Program-made: the position numbers and the translations under genes | Shown: positions 22,827 through 33,078 of the stretch, in pieces | Layout: every line of letters starts with the position of its first letter | How positions within the stretch are numbered: position 1 is the first letter of the stretch | Source of the DNA: Chara braunii | Taxonomy: Eukaryota > Streptophyta > Charophyceae > Charales > Characeae | Assembly: GCA_003427395.1 (NCBI GenBank) | Contig: BFEA01000141.1 | Coordinates: forward strand, 325,298-376,611 | DNA: 51,314 bases | Direction: 5' to 3' | The notes under the pieces: generated by a model | Told to the model about the DNA's origin: nothing | The model's database searches: none | The model's input: only the letters and a program-made list of their open reading frames with translations

Positions 22827-24082
22827 TTGTGGTACGATTGCGCTCATCTGGCGCTTGTCTTCTGCCTTATGCGGTACATACATGCGGTCTGCTGGGCGGG
22901 TTTGGCCGTAAGTGGTGTGTAGTGAGGAGGGTGGAGACGAGTGTGTAGGCGACCCAGGAGGTGAGGGGATCGCCAGGAAGGCTATATGAGGTGAATGTGG
23001 TCTGGACAGTGTGATGAGAACTATCTAATGTGCGATTGATGCTGAGGTGGAACGGCGGGTAATGCTGGTTGTGCCGATGCAGTGACTGGTCATCGCAATC
23101 GCCATTTGGTCATCTGGTGAGATTATCTTTGTGGTTGGGGGCAGCTAAATGAGGTACATTGCTCTTAACCTTATCTACCCTCTTCGACACTTCTTACCGT
23201 GAGGTTGTGTGGTCCTTCTTGAGAGTCCTCTCATCGTGAGGTGTCGAGTGCGCTCAACCTTGAGAGCCGGCAATGTTCACGTGGAGCATCTGGGTGGAGA
23301 TGGGCGGAGCTTTGTGAAGGGCCCTGGACGAAGCACTGGGTCACGGTCACCATGCCAACCCACCGGGAGTAGAGCACGCATGCCTAGCAGCTTGTCCTTT
23401 GTTCGGCTTGCTGCGCTGTTAGATGGGTACTACTGGGCAGGCCAGCCCTACAGGAAAGACGAGCACCCGGCGTCTATAAATAAACATGGGAAGGGGAACC
23501 ATTGGCTGTGATCGTCGTCCGACTGCGACGTAAAATAATTCCTGGAGTCACTTGGGGGCGGACGTTAAATTGCCCCTGGATCAGCCAATGGTTGGAAGGC
23601 TCGCGGCACGCCGAGGATAAACATACGTGCAAGGCTGGCCAGCTCAGTGGATACTCGGGGCACAGGGGTGGGCCGGACACACACACCTTTAGACACACTA
23701 CGCCTCCAGATTGCTCAGGGACGCTTACGTCAAGAGATACTCGGGGGAACTAAGGGAGGGGTTGATTCCAGGTGATAAGTTCGAGAAAATGCCATGCTGT
23801 CCTATCCACACAAGTGATTCTATTTTTATGTTTTGATTAATTAGATGGACTGCCATTGACATCTGACAGACAACATTAGTTAGAATTGGTTATTGTTCCT
23901 GGTGCTTCTGTTTGCGGACTAGTCAGACTAAAAATAGTTTCAATTGTAGGAATCTAACTTACCTGTTGACCTCAAGTGATATCTGTTCCGAAATAGCCAC
24001 CAACTAATTAGTTGGTCTGTACACTATGTTGCGGTAGGCATCTTGAATGATCTAGTGAAGACAATGCACAATGTTGTAGCCT
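22827..24082 (+). other. Probable retroelement leader, no gene
   Basis: Lies between the primer site and the gag-like frame. It contains a TATAAATAAA at 23475-23484. Frames of 83-100 residues here have no recognised domain. Confidence 0.35.
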
Positions 24083-24826
24083 ATGAACGACAAGGAGGAC
24101 ACCGGAGAGGACGACCGCAGGACCTTGCGATCAGATAGAGGCCCGAGAGCTCACGTGTCTCTAGGACCGAAGGGTGATAGGATTTTGTTCCGCCGGCTTA
24201 GGGAGAGGCAGCAGCAGCAAAGGAGGGCTAGAGAAGTCGAGGCCAGCAGAACTTTAGCTAGCGAGGCCGGTGCTACAGCAGCCATGGCCACTACAGCCAT
24301 GGTCACTTCTGCGCACCAGACTTCCCAAGCCAGTAGTTCAGGTGCCGTCGGGTCAACGGTCGCGCAAACCGTGAGTCAGTCCACTGGCATTATGGCAAGC
24401 CAGGCCGCGGTGTTGACTCCAGAGGATGTCGCCATCCAGCAGGCAGCCCTGCAGGAGGCACAACTACAGCGGGCATTAGGAGAGATAAAAGCGAAAAAGG
24501 AAAAGATGATTAGAAGAAGAGCCAAGATGCAACGGAGAGGGGAAGATATAGAGGAGTTAGAGACGATGGACCTGAACAATATGGATGATGATGTGAGGGT
24601 AGTTAGGAGGGCCCTGCTAGGCGTAATAGAGATGCAGGAGCATCAAACTACCATCCTTCAGGACATTCAACAAAGCCTAGCCGTTTTGGCAGGCCGTGCT
24701 CGGGTAGCACCATCACCAGCCGGGCCTGGTGCCGGGCCCATTGTCGGAGGGCACGGTGTCCCGACCCTCCTCTGCGTATCAAGTCCCTTCTCGGAATCAG
24801 TCTCTTACAGACGTCGCGCCCAGTAG
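24083..24826 (+). pseudogene. Gag-like protein N-terminal part with coiled coil
   Basis: A 247-residue frame from ATG. The N-terminus is charged (acidic, then Arg/Gln-rich, residues 1-50). An Ala/Ser/Thr-rich low-complexity stretch follows (55-110). A long predicted coiled coil rich in Ala, Gln, Lys, Arg and Glu covers about 112-205, with an acidic patch NNMDDDV near 172, then a Pro/Gly/Ala linker. No zinc knuckle or capsid motif is visible. After about 24729 the better-looking continuation (Pro/Ser-rich) lies in another frame, suggesting a frameshift. The layout resembles the N-terminal coiled-coil part of the gag at 41921, and its distance from the primer site is similar, so I infer a retroelement gag. 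A host coiled-coil protein is the alternative. Confidence 0.45.
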
Positions 24827-25954
24827 GCAAGTTTCCGAACCTCTACGATCTCTAGTACCCGGGTTGTACCTTGGCGTGGACCGGTCCGGTTGGTGCCTTG
24901 CCTCAGCAAAAAGAGAGGGTGCACCACAGGGCTTTCCTTTGGTCCACGCAGGCTCGGCGCCCTGTTGTACAGCAGAGCACTACTGGCCTGTAGCCGTGGT
25001 AGCCGCCGAGTTCACCCTGGGACGCGAAGGTGAAAAGACCGGCGCTGTCATTTCTACTGCGCGCCGATCGCGCCCTAGTCGGGTTATGGGTTAGGTGTGT
25101 AGGTTCGTTGTTACCGTTGAATAAAAAAGGGGGCAAAAGAAGAAGAAAGAAAAAGAAAAGCAGGGATAAGAAGAGAAAGGGTAAGTCAAGTGTCAGATCC
25201 GTGCGTAGATCTGGACCCTCGTTTTAGTTTGGGGTGATCTAGTGATCTCTGACCGCTGCGGTGTTATGATTTCCCTTCTTTTCCTATTCTGTTTTTTTTT
25301 ATTTATTATCATTACTATCATTATTAATTTCTCTCAGTTTCCTTCAGTCTATCACTTCGCGGGAAGGCCAACGGTTCGAATTTCGAAGTGCGGCTACAGT
25401 CTGTGGCCTAGACGGATTTGTCCTGTCTTTCTTGTACCGACGGTTGGGAGGCTCGATCGGGCGACGCGCGGTAGGACCCCAAAAGAGGGGCGACCCACGG
25501 CCGCATCGGTAGGAAGTCTATCACCCCTGAAGAGGGTCATAAGCCCCCTCCTTACCATCGGATACGGGCACCCGATAGGGGTAGGCCGACGGTTTGTTTT
25601 GAAGTGAAAGGTGCGCTGTCGGTCTTCCGTTATGGGACCACACAGTGTCAACCCTGCGGTAATGAGCCTTACCCGTTGGCGTCTCGCCTTTCTTTTTCCC
25701 CTTCTTGTGTAGTTTGCTTTAATTTATTAATAAAAATTATAGAATATTAGAGTACAGAAGTCTGAAAAATACTCGAGACTCTCGAGACTCTCGTTCAGAA
25801 CACAGGGGTCACGATATGGAGAGAGCCTATAAAAGAGAAAAGAGGTTGGCTATCAAAAAGAAAACGGTGGGTGTCCGCGGGTTATTTCGTCGCCTTGATG
25901 CCGCTAGTCTGGTGCCAGAGGGCAGAGTAGTGAGTGCTAGCGTGAGCCATTCGA
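24827..25954 (+). other. No convincing gene
   Basis: Contains a Pro/Ser-rich frame running to about 25094, a purine-rich tract at 25120-25185, and a T-rich tract at 25278-25330. A CTATAAAAG TATA-like motif lies at 25825-25833 upstream of the next frame. No domain recognised. Confidence 0.4.
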
Positions 25955-26530
25955 GTGCGTGCACTTGGGAACGAGGTCTGGCTATTCGGAGTGGATATGG
26001 CGGACCGAAATGGCCTGCGCGGTAACAGGCCGAGATATATGAAGTATTCCTGGATGTGGGAGAGAGAGGACGAGAAGGGCACTGTAGTGGAAACTATATT
26101 GACCTACGATAAGCCTGACGGGGAGGTGAGGCTAAGAGTTAACGTGTGTGGCGGTAGGGAGCAGGAAATGAGGAGGGANGAAGGACTGCAGGCCGCGGTT
26201 ACCGAGGCGCGCAACANGGCCGAGCGGAGGTGCANGCGAGATGGGGTGACTGCGAGTATACGGGTAANGGTCACCTACCATGAGGACGACTCGTCNACTG
26301 GGACCACGACAAGGGAGGTACANCACAACGATAGGGACTCGGAAGGAGAGTNGGAAATGAGCGATGAAGAGGCAGATGTCCAGTCNTGGCATGGGNTGGA
26401 CCAGATCCGCCGAAACCACCCGCTNGCGGGACCAGTAGAGGACGGGCCCGAGGCNAGTTCGGCCCAGGGCAGAGCGAGGCCAACAGGGGCAAGACCATTG
26501 AACGCGGGGGCTAGTAGAGTGCNGGACTGA
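25955..26530 (+). CDS. Hypothetical protein of 191 residues, read through twelve N bases
   Basis: The frame starts at ATG or at the later Met in VDMADRNG. It stays open to a TGA at 26528-26530 although it crosses about a dozen single N bases, so each N probably stands for exactly one base. The middle has the pattern TILTYDKPDGEVRLRVNV, then an amphipathic helix, then VTYHEDD. The last third is acidic and then Pro/Arg-rich. The LRV..helix..(V/I)(T/Y)(Y/F)HE pattern resembles the 58-residue frame at 29431. I do not recognise the family. Its position after a gag-like frame suggests a retroelement protein, but no motif proves it. Confidence 0.4.
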   Translation: MRALGNEVWLFGVDMADRNGLRGNRPRYMKYSWMWEREDEKGTVVETILTYDKPDGEVRLRVNVCGGREQEMRRXEGLQAAVTEARNXAERRCXRDGVTASIRVXVTYHEDDSXTGTTTREVXHNDRDSEGEXEMSDEEADVQXWHGXDQIRRNHPXAGPVEDGPEXSSAQGRARPTGARPLNAGASRVXD

Positions 26531-27438
26531 ACCCGAGACGGGGGGGGCGTGCATACACGGGCGACAGGTGGACGTTCCGAGAGCAGTGTGAAGTGAGAAG
26601 GTCAAAGAGAGTGCAAGGTGGTTGACGTCANCGGTTACCTGTACGCTTGCNTGGTGCGTGAGCCTACTGNTTCCGGTAGGGAAGTNCAAAGAGGTGTGGG
26701 TGAGAGAGGGAGTCTGATTGAAGGAGGGAGTCAGTTCCAAGAGAAAAGACGACAGTGAAGCNGGCGTGCTTGCGGAACATGGAGAAAGTCAGTGCTCCCA
26801 CATGGAGCAGTTGACGTCAACATTACCTGGCTTGGAGTAGTGAGAACTCCGTCCTCTCAGAGACCCGAGCTGTCACNTTAGGATAGCTTAAGAGCTGCCA
26901 GGGAANGCTCATGACGACCANCGCGTCTTCCATGGACAGTTCCCTCATGATGCGGCAGAAACNGACCCCCTCATGCTTATCCTCACTGGCTGNCGTCAAG
27001 CTCTATACACTGACNAGGGAGGCTCAANACATCTACTCTGATCNGTGCATGCATGATCTGCTNGGCCACGAACTAGTTCCTGAGTGAGACGTGAGGAAAT
27101 AGACAAGAAAGGGCCTGATNAGGGACGCGAGAGTGCAGGTGACTGAGTAAGCAGAACGAGTCAGAGAGGTCTGAGTGTGTAAGNTCACCATTCACGCCAA
27201 CGTGTCCGAGTAAAGAGCAACCTATGACTGAGNAAGACGCNCGCGATAAGACGAACGTTGGGCTCTATACTAGAATAGACGCCTGAGTTATGAAGGCGCG
27301 TGGAAGAAGATTGAGGGCTATGAGGCCAGTGAGAGAGGGGCCTCTCGCTCTTTGAAGGCGATTTCACTTACCGATTGGCACACCCACTCTGACGACCACC
27401 TGTCTTGCCACCTCCATGTGACTTTCAACTTGTAACGN
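26179..27438. other. Block with about 30 isolated N bases; no gene after 26530
   Basis: Single N characters occur every 10-110 bases only in this block (first 26179, last 27438). Elsewhere I find just three, at 45317, 47489 and 47709. From 26531 to 27960 I see no supported gene. Confidence 0.9.
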
Positions 27439-27960
27439 GTACTGCTATCAAGGGTCATCGACGCGCTTTTTTGTAACTGTCTTGGCCGAATCTTCAGATA
27501 AGATGCTGGCCATTGCAAAATAATCCCCTTTGTTTTCATTAATTACAGTTTTCCTTTTTTTTAGTTTGGTTAATTAGAGTGATTGGTCGTTGCTAACCGA
27601 TCATGTTACGTCGGGACAAAGGTTAAGTCCTCGGTAGACTGTGTAAGCGGTTGAACAGGGGAATAGCCCCAACTCATAACAACGATTCGAAACGTGCTGG
27701 CCTCGGAAGGAAACCAACGTACAGGCTACCGGTTTAAGTGATTAGCAAGGTTGAAGCAGTTGGATATTCTTGGTATTGGCATGGCACTACACTTGTCTAT
27801 TGGATATTTTTCCCTGCGTTGAGTGGCTTACTTGATTACTTGGCAAGGCCAGAAAGTTATGCAACCCCCGTTTTTGTGTGCTTAAGTCCTGCGAGGGAGG
27901 AGACTACAAATACAGTTGGGATTCTGACCCTTCTTCTTCCTTACCTTTCCCTTTGCGCGC

Positions 27961-28345
27961 GACTGCACAGCGTGGTTGTGCTGCGTGATTGCACAGTGTG
28001 ATTGTGTTGCGCGACTGCACAGTGTGGTTGTGTCGCGTGACTGCTCAGCGTGGTTGTGTTGCGTGACTGCACAGTGTGATTGTGCTGCGCGAGTGCACAA
28101 CGTGGTTGTGCCGCGTGACTGCTCAGCGTGATTGTGATGTGTGATTATGCTGCGTGACTGCACAACGTGATTGTGCCGCGTGACTGCTCAGTGTGATTGT
28201 GCCGCGTGACTGCACAGTGTGATTGTGTCATATGACTGCACAGCGTGATTGAGCCGTATGACTGCATCATGTGACTACGTCATGTGACTGCATCGTATGA
28301 CTGCGCCATGTGGCTTCATCGTGTGACTGTACTGGATGACTGTAT
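27961..28345. repeat. 26-bp minisatellite built from 13-bp halves
   Basis: About 14 units of the form GCACAGTGTGATT + GTGCTGCGTGACT. One 13-bp half unit occurs alone near 28146. Units decay toward the 3' end (CATATGACT, CATGTGACT). The His/Gln/Ser-rich minus frame across it is an artefact of the repeat. Confidence 0.85.
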
Positions 28346-29430
28346 GAGCGCATGATTGCGTTGGCTTACATATGCTCGTCCAATCGAATGCTCGCTTGTA
28401 GTTGTACGAGTTTCTTTTGTGACCTGAGAAAAATTGAGTGCATGACTATATGAGTTTGCGAGTGCCCGTGTGATTAGACGAATGCATGATTGAATGCTTC
28501 TGCGAGTTCGATGACAGCAAGCAGGTATTATGTTTGAGTATGCAAGGCTAGTATCTAGGCTCGCCGAGTGGGCTTGTATGTTGAGGGGAACACAAACGAT
28601 TTCCATTGGCCATGATCTATGCCTTTGATTTCTAAAATGGATGGGGAAAAGAAAGGCAATACTGAGGAGAATCTCTTATGTCCTTGCTAAATTTTTGCTT
28701 GATGGTGATTGACTAGTGCTTTTCACATCATTTTCCTGGCTATGTGAGCTGTTCAGAAACAGAATAGGTTGAAGCGTGCCCCTTATTTCTCTTGTGTGTC
28801 ATTTATGTCTGACATACAATACTAGCCTGAGTGATCAACCCTTGGGTTTGCTCACTGCAATCAGTAGTCCAGACTGGTTACCCGACTTTTCAAGTTCCGA
28901 GTCGTAAAAACAGAGTCACCCAGATTTGTGTAGCAATCAAACCACTGTCGGAGATGTCCTACATAGTGGACGATCTGTGCTCAATACTAGAGATGTTGGG
29001 GTGGTAACTGGGTAGGGACCACACTCAATAACAGCCTGGGTACTACCTGAGCACGGTTTGTGATAGTGTTCGACGCTGTACTGAGAAGGAGAGGTATGAT
29101 GGAGTACATTTACCCCACGCTAAGTGGGTGGAAGGACTATTATGCAACACTGTCGGTTAGGAAGAGTTCTCACGAAGAGCGGATAAAGAAAAGAACATCC
29201 TGCAAACTACTTGTATTAACTGCAGATTTCGTGTGTGCCTGGTGACCAGTTGTTTTCTTAGTGACTCACACGTTCCCAGCACCAGTGGACTAGTGCATGA
29301 GTAGACTCACATTCTAGTCACACTGCTGAGAACAACTCCTACTTAGTGTATCGGGACTGTCTGACAAACAAAGAAGGAACTCATATGAGAGCAAGTCCTT
29401 AGTCCCGGGGTAGTAGACCTCAGTAGGGCG
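28346..29430. other. No gene seen
   Basis: Only short frames without domains on either strand, and no strong repeat. Confidence 0.5.
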
Positions 29431-29607
29431 ATGGGAAGTGAGGACATGCTAAGGGTGACCTACACACTATACCGAGACAGAGCAGAAGGCTGGGAAGAGA
29501 GCGTTATCAGAGATGTCCAATCCCAAGTTGAATTGATGAGAGAGCACGCGCTGAAGTTAGTGAGAGGACAGAATGGTATCGAGTATACTATCTATTTCCA
29601 TGAGTAA
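29431..29607 (+). CDS. Small hypothetical protein, 58 residues
   Basis: ATG at 29431, TAA at 29605-29607. The protein starts MGSEDMLRVTYTLYRDR, has an amphipathic helix (about residues 22-43) and ends IEYTIYFHE. Its strand-helix-strand pattern and the closing (T/Y)(Y/F)HE resemble the centre of the frame at 25955-26530, which ends the same module with VTYHEDD. It lies upstream of the tRNA-Asp element. Function unknown. It may be a decayed copy of a longer gene. Confidence 0.35.
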   Translation: MGSEDMLRVTYTLYRDRAEGWEESVIRDVQSQVELMREHALKLVRGQNGIEYTIYFHE

Positions 29608-30048
29608 GACGAGAGTTTACGCAATACTTTTTCTTTCACCAAAACTTTTGAGCTGGCAAAAGGGAAGTTGTCAGGTATCAGCAGTGAATCCACGATTACC
29701 GTTCTCCAGAACTAATCTGGCTGCTGTGTCTCAAGAGACCGGCAGTTTTCGCTACTCTGCAATGGACGAGAATTTTGAGACGAATTGTACACCGTGCCAT
29801 TCAGGGGACGAAAGTAAAGAGAAGCTCTCAGTGTTACTAAGAGACGAACTGTTTGCACTCACGGTGTGTTATCAGAATCTAGCCAGCAATCACAAAACAG
29901 AAAAGAGGGAAAAGATGGAAGCACTTGTTGAACGGACACGGTAAGGGAATGGACTGAGAGAAAACACGCCCCGACATTCAAAACTGAGTGCGGTGAAGAC
30001 ATGGACATCAACTCACCGGGTCTGTGGGCAATGTTTCGGTCTGGACTC
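29608..30048 (+). other. Unassigned stretch with a weak 123-residue frame (from 29573)
   Basis: The frame 29573-29944 overlaps the small gene above. Its second half (from the Met at about 29762) is acidic/Lys-rich and could be coding, but I see no domain. I do not count it as a gene with confidence. Confidence 0.25.
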
Positions 30049-30148
30049 TGCAATTTAAATTTGGTGTTGGCATCTGGATCTGCAATTCAGTGATTTTGAA
30101 AACCTACTGGCTTTTTACTAGTGCAATTTAAATTTGGTGTTGGCATCT
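30049..30148. repeat. Direct repeat pair, 73-bp spacing
   Basis: TGCAATTTAAATTTGGTGTT followed by GGCATCT occurs at 30049 and again at 30122. Confidence 0.85.
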
Positions 30149-30299
30149 TGATCAGGAGCTAGTGAATTGCGTCTCAGGCAAATACTCGGTCATCAGAGCC
30201 TCAAACGGGTGAGAGCTGGGAACAAACTCTGCATTTAACATTGTATTAGGGATCATTATCAGTTTGACAGTGATTTCGTCAGAAGATACCCCAACAATC

Positions 30300-30580
30300 A
30301 GCTCACATTCAGTGTTCGGTCAGTGATCAAACAGCATACAATCAGTTTTCAATTAATGTTCAGTCAGTAATCAATCAGTAATATTCAGTTTTATGATCAA
30401 CAGTCAATCAGTTTTATGATCAACAGTCAATCAGTTCTCTGATCAGCAATCATTCAGTTTTCTGATCAGCAGTCAATCAGTTCTTTGATCAGCAATCATT
30501 TAGTTTTTTTATCAGCAGTCAATCAGTTCTCTAATCAGCAATCATTCAGTTTTCTGATCAGCAGTCAATCAGTATTCAGA
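30300..30580. repeat. Tandem repeat array of CAGTCAATCAGTT/CTGATCAGCAAT motifs
   Basis: Many short units such as GATCAGCAGTCAATCAGTTC and GATCAGCAATCATTCAGTTT alternate with a period of about 36-38 bp. It ends about 120 bp before the first protein module at 30698. It may belong to the LTR of the downstream element. Confidence 0.8.
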
Positions 30581-30697
30581 ACAACGTTCCGAAACACCAT
30601 TCAGAACGGTGTTAAAGAGGCAGTCAAACAGCAGACACATGTCAACCAAGCACAGTCTCTTTTTCATCTATGAGTGGGCAATTATTTACTTGAACAT

Positions 30698-31434
30698 ATG
30701 AGAGAGATCAATCCCTTCTCGGTCGAGCAGCTTGTCCTTGACAGTCTCAATCGGGTAGCTTCAAGGGAAAGTTTCCCATATAATTATGTCAAGATCGACG
30801 GCTTCAAGCGCGAAGATCTGTCAATCTTCGTCGCCCTTACAGAATTTGCAGGAGGCGCAGTCAAGGACTTGCGGGTATATCTGAAGAAAGGTAATGAGAC
30901 ACATCCGCACTTTGATGTTGTTTGGGTCGCAGCAACCAGGTTTGTGCAATGGAAAGCTGAGAGACTCCAGGGAGCGCAAAGCTAGTCTATAGCTTTGGTC
31001 CTAAGCTTTTCATTGATTACCCCAAGCCTCCGGTTCCTTACTACTTCACTGACGGATCATATTGGGGTGACCTTGTAGACCTAGCCAAGAGGTATATATC
31101 GCCTGCAATAATCGATTACGAAGCAGTGACTGAGCCATCCGAGTTCCCACATCTCCGACGAGGTATCTTCTCTCAGCCATATCTTCCTACACTATGGGAG
31201 GAGTTTTGTGCCATGATTGATTTTCGCATCATGGGACTTGGATGGAAGTGCTTAAAGCTTGCAGGCTTCAGGTGGCTCTACATATACAGAAGCCACAACC
31301 TTAGAGACTACGGAGATATGGCAAGAAGCCCAAACGACAGACAACAAAATGAGAGATTGAGTGTGAAGTTCAGAGGGATGAGTGAGGACTCTTTATTGGT
31401 GCAGGTCATACTCTCTTCCATCTGTACTTCCTGA
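30698..31434 (+). pseudogene. Unknown retroelement-associated module, copy 1 (frameshifted)
   Basis: Starts at the ATG of MREINPFSVEQ. The first frame runs to 30985 and holds LDSLNRVASRESFPYNYVKI, then VALTEF and VKDLRVYLK. From about 30996 the similarity continues in a second frame (IDYPKPPVPYYFTDGSYWGD, then LAKR) and on to 31434, with a second PYLPTLWEEF..IDF stretch. This order of patterns (L.sLN......fPY, LT.F, D(V/I/L)R.Y, then P.PP....W....fA) is shared with the copies at 32.2-34.1 kb. This copy lies upstream of the tRNA-Asp primer site at 31847, so it would fall inside or before the 5' LTR. No known domain recognised. One frameshift near 30990. Confidence 0.5.
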
Positions 31435-31842
31435 GACTACTATGAGTTCTCATTCTTCCCTCACTCCTTTGACTCTATCATTGCTCGAGTCAGTCGGTCT
31501 TGCCCCTTGCATTGTTCTTGCTTGATGATTGTTTTCATGGATGATTCTGTCACAGTTCGCAAAATCAGATTGACATAATTGATGCATGCATAGCACTCCA
31601 TAATTTTGTGACTATTATTTGCATGATTCTCAACTGTTCCGAATCAAAATAAAAGATTCCTAATATCGGGGACCGGCAAAGACCGCAATTGAAGGGTCTC
31701 GCTCGAAGTCGGACGCACACAACAGGAACAGATTTGCTTTATTTAATTTATTCTATTTATTGCAATCACATACAAAACCCTGCGTGACAACCTGTTGGCT
31801 TTCTGGTCGCCTGAAGAGGACCGACTGGGAAAAGGTGCGACA
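31435..31842 (+). other. Inner end of the 5' LTR of the tRNA-Asp element
   Basis: No gene. The sequence ends ..GGTGCGACA at 31842, five bases before the primer site, giving the CA end of an LTR. AATAAAAGATT at about 31648 could serve as a polyadenylation signal. The LTR start could not be located. Confidence 0.5.
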
Positions 31843-31846
31843 AAAA

Positions 31847-31864
31847 TGGCGCCGTTGCCGGGGA
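31847..31864 (+). other. Primer-binding site complementary to tRNA-Asp
   Basis: TGGCGCCGTTGCCGGGGA is an 18-base perfect complement of the 3' end of plant tRNA-Asp(GUC), the primer known for Athila/Tat-type plant elements. It marks the start of the internal region that runs to at least 39213. No gene lies between here and 32190. Confidence 0.85.
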
Positions 31865-32189
31865 CATGAAAAATTTTCGTGTCCGGAACGAGCCTGGGTC
31901 AGCAAGCAACTTTGAGCTTTGATTAGGCCTTGAGAACTGTTGACAATTTCAGAATTTTTCTGATTCAGAATTTTCTAGACTGATTTTGCGATCTTTTCTT
32001 GAGTTATTATTCTCTTGAAAAGCCTAATTGCTAACTGAGTTCTATCTTCCTTGTGTGAGGTACCACACTGGACCGGGAGAGGAGATTGATATTATTGACT
32101 GGAGGGAATCGAGTTTGATATCAGGTATGTTCTATTATTCCCCAATACATTGAAGGAATTGAAAGAAAGAGAGCAACAAATTAAGACAA

Positions 32190-32604
32190 ATGTTGGTCGA
32201 CAGTACACTGAAAGAGTTATCCAAACTCACCTCCAATGGGGTATTTCCTTATCGATATGAGGGTTGTTGGGGCTATCACTCCCGTGGCTCGACCATCTGC
32301 GTAGTACTGACTCACTTCTTGGAGGGGGATATCTATGATATCCGCCCATACGTCAAAGAAGGAGGCAACAACGATGGTGAAAACTTTAATTGACTATGGG
32401 GAGATTGTGACTCAATTTATCTATGATGAGAAGGCAGATTTGATCAAGCAAAAGAAGAAAGTGGAATGGGGTGTGATGCCAGTAACGTATAGGACTGTTT
32501 CAATCCCTCCTACACCTAACAGCTATTGTGATGGGACTAATTGGTTGCCAATTATCAGCATGGTATTCACGTGGGAGAAAAGAACCGGTGGTCATGAGAA
32601 CTGA
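32190..32604 (+). pseudogene. Unknown module, copy 2 (frameshifted)
   Basis: ATG at 32190. The first frame (to 32393) reads LKELSKLTSNGVFPYRYEG, then VVLTHFLEGDIYDIRPYVKE. The continuation lies in another frame up to 32604 and contains YDEKADLIKQKKKVEWGV, then IPPTPN and NWLPIISMVFTWEKR. These match the pattern of copies 3 and 4 one for one (FPY, LT.F, YD(I/V)R.YV, D/E-rich helix ending K.KK, PP.P, NW, F..K.KR). Overlaps the start of copy 3 by about 10 bp. Function unknown. Confidence 0.55.
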
Positions 32605-33070
32605 CGAGACTTCGACCGAGGAAATCAGACAGAGAAGGCTGAAATTTGGCAGAGATTCAGTCCCAAGCCAAGAGAAAGTTGAGTGTCTCCTAAGGTCACT
32701 GAACACTTTAAGTAAGAAAGAGGTGTTTCCCTATGAGGCTATCGGATATGAGATGGTCGAGAGCAGATGGGAGCAGGAACGATTATATATACTGACATTC
32801 TATTTCACAGAACTGGACGTGTATGATGTGAGAATTTATGTCCTAAAGGAGCGAAGTGTTGAAGCTGTGTATAGGAGATGCTGGGGATTTGCTGAAGAAG
32901 TGGTACTGAAAGAGAAAGAGAGATTTGAGAGGAAAAATAAGAATTTCACTGGATCTACACGATTTACTATCTTTGAGGGTTTTGCAGCTCCTCCCTTGCC
33001 CGATATAAATTTGTCAAGAGAAAATTGGTCTGCGGTGGTTGAGTTTGCCCTGAAAGTGAAACGAGACTAG
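32594..33070 (+). CDS. Unknown module, copy 3 (158 residues, open)
   Basis: I choose the ATG at 32594 (MRTDETSTEE) because similarity to the other copies starts soon after it; the frame itself is open from 32528. Pattern in order: LLRSLNTLSKKEVFPYEAIG (about residues 31-50), LYILTFYFTELDVYDVRIYV (about 60-80), a charged helix rich in Glu/Lys, then APPLPDI and ENWSAVVEFALKVKR at the end. The best conserved parts are VFPY, LT.YF and YD(V/I)R(I/V)YV. No zinc ligands, nucleic-acid-binding motif or membrane segment is visible. It looks like a compact alpha/beta domain. It sits between primer site and gag, where some Tat/Ogre elements carry an extra frame, but I see no sequence link to that protein. 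Confidence 0.6.
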   Translation: MRTDETSTEEIRQRRLKFGRDSVPSQEKVECLLRSLNTLSKKEVFPYEAIGYEMVESRWEQERLYILTFYFTELDVYDVRIYVLKERSVEAVYRRCWGFAEEVVLKEKERFERKNKNFTGSTRFTIFEGFAAPPLPDINLSRENWSAVVEFALKVKRD

Positions 33071-33078
33071 AGAGTCAA

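Noticed and set aside
27882-28163. His/Gln/Ser-rich minus-strand frame, possibly a metal-binding repeat protein
   Set aside because: It is the reverse reading of the 26-bp minisatellite.
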